From Solirubrobacteraceae bacterium (lineage in GTDB: Bacteria; Actinomycetota; Thermoleophilia; Solirubrobacterales; Solirubrobacteraceae), in NCBI GenBank assembly GCA_024710825.1, contig JANJUA010000323.1, forward strand, positions 1 to 5,033: a DNA stretch of 5,033 nucleotides, in the 5' to 3' direction. Positions 1 through 5,033 of the stretch are shown here, in pieces. How positions within the stretch are numbered: position 1 is the first letter of the stretch; each line of letters begins with the position of its first letter. The notes under the pieces are model-generated. The model had not been told where the DNA came from. It did not search any database and saw only the letters and a list, made by a program, of their open reading frames with translations. The translations under genes were made by a program, and so were the position numbers.

Positions 1-248
1 GGCGAGCGCCAGCGGATCGCGCTGGCGCGGGCGCTGCTCTCCCGGGCGCGGTTCCTCGTCCTCGACGAGCCCACCGCCCACGTCGACGAGGCGGCGGCCG
101 CCGGCATCCTGCGCGACCTGTCGCGCCTGGCGCGCACCGGCCGCGGCGTGCTGGTCATCACCCACGCGCGCGACGGGCTCGACGGCTTCGACCGGGTCCT
201 GGAGCTGCGCGACGGCCGCACGCGCCCGGCCCGTGCCATGATCGGCGC

Positions 249-252
<4 letters not shown>
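1..252 (+). CDS. ABC transporter ATP-binding domain, C-terminal fragment (CydC/CydD-like)
   Basis: Only the last 83 codons are present; the gene starts before the window. The fragment opens inside the ABC signature helix (GERQRIALARALL, residues 1-13). It continues through Walker B (FLVLDEPT, residues 18-25, with Asp22 and catalytic Glu23), a D-loop (AHVDE, residues 26-30) and the H-switch (VITH, His55), then ends in a short tail after ELRDGR. This is the end of a nucleotide-binding domain that hydrolyses ATP on the cytoplasmic face of an exporter. The DEPTAHVD wording and the segment GLDGFDRVLELRDGR resemble CydC and CydD, the fused membrane/ATPase halves of the thiol exporter needed for cytochrome bd assembly. 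That assignment is by resemblance only, because the membrane part is missing. The stop codon overlaps the purB start by four bases. Any other ABC exporter ATPase remains possible. Confidence 0.85.
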
Positions 253-1517
<1,265 letters not shown>

Positions 1518-1543
1518 CGCGGGCGTCCCGGCCGGCGGCGCGG

Positions 1544-2332
1544 CTACGCCACGCAGCGGAAGGCGCTGCCGACGCCCAGCGGCCGGCTCTGGACCGTGCC
1601 CTGCTGGTCGACGACCACGTAGGCGGCGTTGCCCTCCTGCGAGACGACGTCGCCGGTCAGCTCGCTGCCCGTCAGGGCGATCTTCGGCTGACCGCGGAAC
1701 CCGAGCAGCTCGCTCGTCGTCGCCAGCCGCCGGCCGGCGTCGCCGCACGTGGTCGACGCGCCCTGGAAGTCCTGGGCGCCGCGCGAGGCGGTCTCGATGC
1801 AGACGCCCGCGTAGGAGGTCGTCCCCGCCGGGCATGTCGGCGCGGCGCCGCCGCCCGCCTTGGCCACGGCCTGGTCGATGATCTGCTGGGCGCCGAGGCC
1901 GTCGACCGCGTCGGCGTTCAGGCCCTTGGCCACGCCGTGCGCGTTGGTGGTGAACGGCACGTCGTCGGCCCCGCCGTCGCCCACGGTGATCGTCCCGCCG
2001 AGCCCGCCGCCGGTGGCGAACTGGAAGGCCTGGCCGTTGGCGAGGTTGCTCGCGCGCAGGCACGGCTCGGCGTTCGCCGGCGCCCGGCAGCCGTAGATGG
2101 CGGCGCCGCCGGAGCCCTTGTTGGACTGGCGCGTGCCGTAGGTCGAGTTGTCGGCGATGATCTCCGTCTCCGCGCCGTAGGAGAGGCTGGCGTTGGGCGA
2201 CGGGTTGCGCTCGCCGCCCTTGATCGAGCGGCCCTCGCCGGCGGCCAGCGCGAACGGCGCGGCGATCACGGCGATGATGAGCGCGGCGCCGAGGGCCCAC
2301 GGGCCGGGCGCGCTGCGGATGCGTCGTCGCAT
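1544..2332 (-). CDS. Secreted protein with LNADAVDG segment and Cys-rich C-terminal domain, function unknown
   Basis: I do not recognise a named family for this 262-residue protein. Residues 1-30 form a clear signal peptide: arginines at 2-4 and 6, a hydrophobic core (ALGAALIIAVIAAPFALA), and probable cleavage after Ala30 or Ala31. Mature residues 35-110 are rich in Gly, Asn and Ser and include a Cys82-Cys91 pair. Residues 137-147 (GLNADAVDGLG) match a short segment common in surface and phage-tail-like proteins of the form LNADTLDG. The C-terminal part (167-262) carries Cys167, Cys178, Cys196 and Cys260, with the segment GRRLATTSELLGF and the ending SAFRCVA. This recalls C-type-lectin or formylglycine-enzyme-like folds and suggests disulphides outside the cell, but it is resemblance only. 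The start has a good AAGGAG site 10 bases upstream. It is convergent with purB and divergent from purC, so it is not part of a purine operon. Confidence 0.85.
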   Translation of the reverse strand: MRRRIRSAPGPWALGAALIIAVIAAPFALAAGEGRSIKGGERNPSPNASLSYGAETEIIADNSTYGTRQSNKGSGGAAIYGCRAPANAEPCLRASNLANGQAFQFATGGGLGGTITVGDGGADDVPFTTNAHGVAKGLNADAVDGLGAQQIIDQAVAKAGGGAAPTCPAGTTSYAGVCIETASRGAQDFQGASTTCGDAGRRLATTSELLGFRGQPKIALTGSELTGDVVSQEGNAAYVVVDQQGTVQSRPLGVGSAFRCVA

Positions 2333-2342
2333 GGTGATGCGG

Positions 2343-2348
2343 CTCCTT
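2343..2348 (-). promoter_or_regulatory. Shine-Dalgarno site of the exported-protein gene
   Basis: On the minus strand AAGGAG lies 10 bases before the ATG at 2332-2330. It supports this start and places the whole signal peptide in the product. In the 176-base spacer upstream, a minus-strand TTGACG occurs at 2375-2370, but no -10 box sits at a normal distance from it, so I do not call a promoter. Confidence 0.7.
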
Positions 2349-2495
2349 CGGTCGTAGGTGTCCTGTCCTCGTCAATGCGGCGCGAGCGATCGGGTTGCGC
2401 CGTCTCGCGGCCGCTGTCCGCACCCCGACGCGGCACCGCAACCGGCCGCGCCGCGGCGTGTTCGCGCGGCCCCGGGAACGCGCCGCCGGGTGAGC

Positions 2496-2501
2496 TAGCC
2501 T
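2496..2501 (+). promoter_or_regulatory. Probable -10 box for a leaderless purC transcript
   Basis: TAGCCT fits the actinobacterial -10 pattern TAnnnT. Exactly seven bases separate it from the purC GTG at 2509, so transcription would start at or next to the start codon. No Shine-Dalgarno sequence lies at a usable distance; the nearest purine stretch (GGGTGAG, 2488-2494) ends 14 bases before the GTG and lies upstream of the -10 box. A possible -35 is GGGAAC at 2474-2479, with a 16-base spacer, but it is weak. Confidence 0.6.
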
Positions 2502-2508
2502 TGGCGCC

Positions 2509-3396
2509 GTGACCACCGCCCTCGCCGACCTGCCGCTCGTCGCGTCGGGGAAGGTCCGGGAGCTCTACGACCTGGGCGATCGCCTGCTCATGGTCGCCTC
2601 CGACCGGATCTCCACGTACGACGTCGTCCACCCCACGCCGATCCCGGACAAGGGCAAGGTGCTCACGGGCCTGAGCGCCTTCTGGTTCGCGAAGACCGGT
2701 GGGATCGTCCCGAACCACCTGCTGTCGGTGACCGACGGAGTGCCGGACGAGGTCCGCGGCCGCGCGCTCGTGGTGCGCAAGCTGCGGATGCTGCCGGTCG
2801 AGTGCGTGGTGCGCGGCTACATCACGGGCTCGGGCTGGAAGGACTACCAGGCGACGGGCAGCGTGTCGGGCATCGCGCTCCCGCCCGGCCTCCGGGAGTC
2901 CGAGCAGCTTCCCGAGCCGATCTTCACCCCGTCGACGAAGGCGGAGGAGGGCCATGACGAGGCGATCGACTTCGACCGCGCCGCCGAGCTGGTCGGCGAC
3001 CGCGAGCTCATGGAGCGCGTCCGCTCGGTCTCGATCGAGCTGTACCGCTTCGCCTCCGACCACGCCCGCGAGCGCGGCGTGATCCTCGCCGACACGAAGT
3101 TCGAGCTGGGCCTCGACGAGCACGGTCAGCTCACGATCGGCGACGAGGTGCTGACCCCGGACTCCTCCCGCTTCTGGCCGGCGGACGGCTACGCACCGGG
3201 CCGCGGGCAGCCGAGCTTCGACAAGCAGTACGTGCGCGACTGGGCCTCGCGGTCGGGCTGGGACAAGGCCCCGCCCGCCCCGGCGATCCCCGACGACATC
3301 GCCGCCGGCACCCGCGACCGCTACGTCGAGGCCTACGAGCGCATCGCGGGCGAGCCGTTCTCCGCCTGGCTGGAGCGCACCGCGCCCACCCGCTGA
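2509..3396 (+). CDS. purC: Phosphoribosylaminoimidazole-succinocarboxamide synthase (SAICAR synthetase)
   Basis: PurC joins CAIR and L-aspartate with ATP hydrolysis to give SAICAR, the substrate that PurB then cleaves. It is a cytoplasmic enzyme. The 295-residue product belongs to the longer (about 300-residue) form of the family. Landmarks are SGKVRELYD (13-21, the ATP phosphate-binding region), VASDRISTYD (29-38), signature 1 LPVECVVRGYITGS (95-108), the FTPSTKAEEGHDE substrate region, signature 2 DTKFELG (195-201) and DSSRFWP (218-224). All family signatures are intact. The GTG start is supported by the TAGCCT box seven bases upstream and by the normal N-terminal length before SGKVR. It is divergent from the exported-protein gene, so it should have its own promoter. 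About 65 bases after its stop begins the insertion sequence, in the same orientation, so purC read-through would enter the element. Confidence 0.97.
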   Translation: MTTALADLPLVASGKVRELYDLGDRLLMVASDRISTYDVVHPTPIPDKGKVLTGLSAFWFAKTGGIVPNHLLSVTDGVPDEVRGRALVVRKLRMLPVECVVRGYITGSGWKDYQATGSVSGIALPPGLRESEQLPEPIFTPSTKAEEGHDEAIDFDRAAELVGDRELMERVRSVSIELYRFASDHARERGVILADTKFELGLDEHGQLTIGDEVLTPDSSRFWPADGYAPGRGQPSFDKQYVRDWASRSGWDKAPPAPAIPDDIAAGTRDRYVEAYERIAGEPFSAWLERTAPTR

Positions 3397-3468
3397 CGCG
3401 CCCCGATGGCCGGACCCAGCCGGATCCGGTCGCCCTCGTGCGCAGCGCCTGGCGGGCGCGTTAGACGG

Positions 3469-3485
3469 TATGGGCGGCGTCTTTG
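3469..3485 (+). repeat. Left subterminal inverted repeat of the IS
   Basis: TATGGGCG is followed five bases later by TTTG. Read on the opposite strand, the right end gives TATGGGCG followed four bases later by TTTG. The eight-base core is identical and the remainder matches with one gap. Similarity stops outside TATGGG, which is what a subterminal repeat should do. Confidence 0.6.
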
Positions 3486-3491
3486 CCGCCC
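3472..3491 (+). repeat. Perfect 7-bp hairpin in the IS left end
   Basis: GGGCGGC (3472-3478) and GCCGCCC (3485-3491) are perfect complements around the loop GTCTTT; a G-U pair could shorten the loop to TCTT. The hairpin overlaps the left subterminal repeat. It could be the 5' hairpin of a transcript that starts at the left end, or a structure read by the transposase. No T-run follows, so it is not a standard terminator. Confidence 0.6.
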
Positions 3492-3506
3492 GGTGTGAGG
3501 TGTAGG

Positions 3507-3578
3507 TGTCGACGCTCCGGCGCCGCTTCGTGTGGCGCGGGCTGGTTACCGCATCGAAGGATCGGAGGAGCGTCGACA
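3507..3578 (+). promoter_or_regulatory. Long-range stem that masks the transposase start region
   Basis: GTCGACGCTCC (3508-3518) is the exact reverse complement of 3567-3577. T3507 also pairs with A3578, giving a 12-bp stem. The 3' arm contains the last four bases of the GGAGGAG ribosome binding site, the whole spacer and the first base of the ATG. The loop carries an inner hairpin, 3520-3526 with 3532-3538, including one G-U pair. A transcript entering from purC would contain both arms and could fold to block transposase translation. The regulatory role is inferred. Confidence 0.6.
3564..3570 (+). promoter_or_regulatory. Transposase ribosome binding site
   Basis: GGAGGAG lies seven bases before the ATG at 3578. 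It decides the start: the reading frame stays open upstream to a GTG at 3506, but the extra 24 codons are not family-like and the Shine-Dalgarno sequence points to 3578. Confidence 0.85.
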
Positions 3579-4672
3579 TGGGTGAAGGTATCTGCTTTGC
3601 GGGGCTTGACGTGCATGCCCGCAAGATGGCCGCGGCGGCGGTGATGTTGGGGTCCGGGGAGGTCTGGAAGGCGCAGCTCGCAGGCACGCCAACGGCGGCG
3701 ATCGAGTGGCTGCAGACACTGCCCGGGGACGTCCGCGCGGTTTATGAGGCTGGACCGACCGGGTTCGGGCTGGCTCGCGCTGCGCGGGCAGCAGGGATCG
3801 AGGTGATGGTTTGCTCACCGGGGGCGATCCCGCGCCAGCCGGGCGATCGGATCAAGACCGATATGCGCGACGCGCTCAAGCTCGCCCGGTTGCACGCCGC
3901 CGGGCAGCTGCGGCCGGTCGCTGTTCCCAGCGCAGAGCTCGAGGCGCTGCGGGATTTGGTCCGCGCCCGCGAAGATCTCCGCGGCGATCTGATGGCTGCC
4001 CGCCACCGGATCAGCAAGTTGCTGCTCAGGCGCGGCCTCATCTACACTGGCGCTGGTCACCCGTGGGCGTCCCCGCGCCACGCGGCGTGGCTGAGCAGCG
4101 TCCAGCTCACCGATTCCCTGGCACAAGCGGTGCTGGGCGAATACCTGGCCGGCCATGAAGTCGTGCTGGCCCGCCGCGACCGACTCGACGCGCTGATCGC
4201 CGAGCAGGCCCAAGAGGAGTTGTGGGCCGCGCTGGTCGGCCGGCTGCGCTGCCTGCGCGGCGTCGACACCCTGACCGCGGTCGGGCTGGTCGCCGAGATC
4301 GGCGACTTCTCAGCGTTCGCGCATCCCAAGCAGCTGGCCAGCTTCCTCGGCCTGGTTCCCTCGGAGTCCTCCACGGGCGAACGCCGCCGTCAGGGATCGA
4401 TCACCAAAGCCGGCTCCAGCCACGCCCGCAGGCTCCTGATCGAGGCCGCCTGGCACTATCGCCGCCGCCCCGCGATCTCCCAGACGCTGCGTCGCCGCCA
4501 AGCCGGCCAGCCGCCCGCGGCGATTGAGGCGGCATGGCGCGCGCAACTACGGCTGGCCGGCCGCTGGGCGCACCTGGACGCCCGACGCGCCAAGCGCCGC
4601 ACGACCGTCGCGGTCGCCGTCGCCCGCGAGCTGGCCTGCTTTGTCTGGGAGATTGCGCGTCAGCCCGACTGA
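3578..4672 (+). CDS. IS110-family DEDD transposase
   Basis: The 364-residue recombinase catalyses excision and insertion of the element, in this family guided by a bridge RNA. The N-terminal RuvC-like DEDD domain starts at FAGLDVHA. The likely metal ligands are Asp11, Glu57 (VYEAGPTG), Asp95 and Asp98 (KTDMRDALKLARL). A predicted helical linker (about residues 115-215) leads to the C-terminal Transposase_20 domain. That domain has a helix-hairpin-helix-like segment LRGVDTLTAVGLVAEIGDF (226-244) and the motif GLVPSESSTGERRRQGSITK, in which a serine of the 262-265 cluster should be the nucleophile that attacks DNA. All key residues are present and the C-terminus looks complete. The start is fixed by GGAGGAG seven bases upstream. 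Expression is probably low while integrated, because no clear promoter lies in the left end and a stem covers the start site. Confidence 0.95.
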   Translation: MGEGICFAGLDVHARKMAAAAVMLGSGEVWKAQLAGTPTAAIEWLQTLPGDVRAVYEAGPTGFGLARAARAAGIEVMVCSPGAIPRQPGDRIKTDMRDALKLARLHAAGQLRPVAVPSAELEALRDLVRAREDLRGDLMAARHRISKLLLRRGLIYTGAGHPWASPRHAAWLSSVQLTDSLAQAVLGEYLAGHEVVLARRDRLDALIAEQAQEELWAALVGRLRCLRGVDTLTAVGLVAEIGDFSAFAHPKQLASFLGLVPSESSTGERRRQGSITKAGSSHARRLLIEAAWHYRRRPAISQTLRRRQAGQPPAAIEAAWRAQLRLAGRWAHLDARRAKRRTTVAVAVARELACFVWEIARQPD

Positions 4673-4718
4673 GCCCCGGACGACCAACATCCCGTTCGAG
4701 GTGGGGGTGGCGGCCGGC

Positions 4719-4775
4719 GCGCGCCACCAGGGACCCGCGATCCGCCTATGAGCACCAGCCCGCCCGCTGGCGCGC
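4719..4775 (+). repeat. First long-loop inverted repeat of the right end
   Basis: GCGCGCCA (4719-4726) and TGGCGCGC (4768-4775) are perfect complements separated by 41 bases. The direct repeat CACCAG occurs at the loop's 5' edge (4725-4730) and inside the loop (4753-4758). In such GC-rich DNA an 8-bp match alone is weak; its place in an IS non-coding end gives it weight. Confidence 0.5.
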
Positions 4776-4812
4776 TCGATGTTAGATGGCGGCCCCGGCG
4801 CGACGAACAGCA

Positions 4813-4862
4813 CCGTCTTGAGGTATCCAGCCCTCGCATATCAGGCTGAAGCGCCCTCGCCG
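4813..4862 (+). repeat. Internal imperfect copy of the IS right terminus
   Basis: Blocks CCGTCTTGA (4813-4821), CCCTCGC (4831-4837), ATATCAGGC (4838-4846) and CCCTCGCCG (4854-4862) recur in the same order at 4941-4949, 4954-4960, 4963-4971 and 4977-4985, with small gaps and two substitutions. The distal copy contains the IS end. The repeat runs beyond the estimated boundary, so it is more than a short guide match. Confidence 0.7.
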
Positions 4863-4926
4863 CTCCGGCCGCCACCCGCACCCCGAACCACACCCACAAC
4901 GACAGAGACTCGGCCCACGCCGGAGC
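4862..4926 (+). repeat. Second long-loop inverted repeat of the right end
   Basis: GCTCCGGC (4862-4869) and GCCGGAGC (4919-4926) are perfect complements around a 49-base loop. The central part of the loop (about 4880-4910) is made almost only of A and C, so it would stay unpaired and open for base pairing with DNA. This composition contrasts with the surrounding sequence. Confidence 0.5.
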
Positions 4927-4940
4927 TCCGATCACTCCTA

Positions 4941-4985
4941 CCGACTTGACAAACCCTCGCCCATATCAGGCGGAGACCCTCTCCG
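4941..4985 (+). repeat. Terminal copy of the duplicated right end
   Basis: This is the partner of the repeat at 4813-4862. It spans the estimated right boundary and contains the right subterminal inverted repeat (4950-4965), which matches the left repeat better than the internal copy does. The internal copy lacks two C residues inside TATGGGCG (read on the minus strand) and carries nine bases in place of the four at 4950-4953. On that basis this copy is taken as the functional end. Confidence 0.65.
4946..4951 (+). promoter_or_regulatory. Orphan -35 box facing out of the IS right end
   Basis: A consensus TTGACA points outward 17 bases before the estimated right tip, and no -10 box follows in the flanking DNA. 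IS110-family elements are known to form a promoter when the excised circle joins right end to left end. With the boundaries used here the circle would place TAGACG (3462-3467) 17 bases after this -35; TAGACG matches only three of six -10 consensus bases. Confidence 0.5.
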
Positions 4986-5033
4986 GCTCGGGCTCGCCGA
5001 GCGGCGTGCCCCGCGGGTCGAGGTTCTGCACCA
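4966..5033 (-). CDS. C-terminal end of an unrecognised protein, partial
   Basis: Reading the minus strand from 5031, 21 codons (VQNLDPRGTPLGEPEPE, then RVSA) lead to a TGA at 4968-4966. All 21 codons end in G or C, while the other two frames do not show this, so the frame is very probably coding. The start lies outside the window. The fragment is too short and too proline- and glutamate-rich to assign a family. The stop codon coincides with the last three bases estimated for the IS, so the protein may have been truncated or given a new end by the insertion; a native stop is equally possible if the IS end lies further left. Confidence 0.5.
   Translation of the reverse strand, partial: VQNLDPRGTPLGEPEPERVSA

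Larger units (their letters stand above)
4673..4945 (+). ncRNA. Candidate bridge RNA region in the IS right end
   Basis: No convincing gene lies here; the short open frames on both strands are arginine-rich shadows. In IS1111-group elements the bridge RNA is encoded downstream of the transposase, and this region has the right place and size. It holds two separate 8-bp perfect stems, 4719-4726 with 4768-4775 and 4862-4869 with 4919-4926, closing loops of 41 and 49 bases. Two large loops are what the target-binding and donor-binding loops of a bridge RNA would need. Short copies of the element's own ends occur at 4781-4789 and 4838-4846. The RNA ends and the assignment of loops are not determined. 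Confidence 0.4.
3462..4968 (+). mobile_element. Intact IS110-family insertion sequence, IS1111-like organisation
   Basis: The element contains one DEDD transposase gene, a short left end (about 116 bases) and a long non-coding right end (about 296 bases). Imperfect subterminal inverted repeats are visible: TATGGGCG then TTTG at 3469-3485, and the reverse complement of 4950-4965. The boundaries are estimated by placing the left tip 7 bases and the right tip 3 bases outside these repeats, as described for IS1111-group elements such as IS4321. IS110-family elements lack ordinary terminal repeats and target duplications, so the ends could be off by several bases. The estimated length of about 1.5 kb is normal for the group. 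The insertion lies between purC and a minus-strand gene end. No frameshift or internal stop is seen, so the element may be active. Confidence 0.8.

Noticed and set aside
2351..2375. TTGACG and TACGAC on the minus strand as the exported-gene promoter
   Set aside because: The spacer is 13 bases, too short for a normal sigma-70-type promoter.
3445..3459. GCGCC/GGCGC hairpin after purC as a terminator
   Set aside because: It has only five pairs and only two T residues after it. The palindrome CCGGATCCGG at 3420-3429 also lacks a T-run. Neither is strong evidence of termination.
3506..3577. Alternative upstream GTG start for the transposase
   Set aside because: The GTG at 3506 has no Shine-Dalgarno sequence, and the added 24 residues are arginine-rich and unlike family N-termini. 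GGAGGAG before 3578 gives a normal start just ahead of FAGLDVHA.
2266..3687. A 473-codon open frame on the minus strand covering purC
   Set aside because: It lies antisense to purC, whose family signatures are certain. Its translation is an Arg/Ala/Gly-rich string with no recognisable domain, typical of shadow frames in very GC-rich DNA.
4547..4813. Minus-strand frame beginning MLFVAPGPPSNIE, resembling a glycosyltransferase N-terminus
   Set aside because: The GTG start has no ribosome binding site, the resemblance ends after about 13 residues, and the frame runs through the IS right end and antisense to the transposase.

Overview
The window is very GC-rich throughout, and its real genes end almost every codon in G or C. 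This points to a high-GC actinobacterium. The exported protein, which pairs an LNADAVDG segment with a Cys-rich C-terminus, suggests the Thermoleophilia/Solirubrobacterales side of the phylum, but that is inference and not shown by any marker gene.

Layout. Positions 1-252 hold the last 83 codons of an ABC transporter ATPase, most like CydC/CydD. Its TGA stop overlaps the GTG start of purB (249-1517, adenylosuccinate lyase). Converging on purB from the minus strand is a gene for a secreted 262-residue protein of unknown function (1544-2332). A 176-base divergent spacer then leads to purC (2509-3396, SAICAR synthetase). purC appears to be expressed from a leaderless mRNA, because a TAGCCT -10 box sits 7 bases before its GTG. 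PurC and PurB catalyse consecutive steps of IMP synthesis (CAIR to SAICAR, then SAICAR to AICAR plus fumarate), so the window holds a broken-up purine neighbourhood interrupted by an antisense exported gene.

About 65 bases after purC begins an intact IS110-family insertion sequence, estimated at 3462-4968. Its 364-residue DEDD transposase starts at 3578. The element has a short structured left end, imperfect subterminal inverted repeats (TATGGGCG...TTTG), and a roughly 290-base non-coding right end. The long right end and the subterminal repeats fit the IS1111 group, in which the bridge RNA that selects donor and target DNA is encoded downstream of the transposase. The right end contains two 8-bp stems, each closing a 41-49-base loop. 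It also has an outward-facing TTGACA close to the terminus, a partial duplicate of the terminus 123-125 bases further in, and a short copy of the left terminus. A 12-bp stem in the left end would bury the transposase ribosome binding site and start codon.

After the element, a minus-strand reading frame with every third position G or C (4966-5033) ends at a TGA that lies at the estimated IS boundary. It is the C-terminal end of an unrecognised gene that runs off the window. The IS is the accessory part of the window and holds most of the unexplained structure. The rest is ordinary core metabolism.
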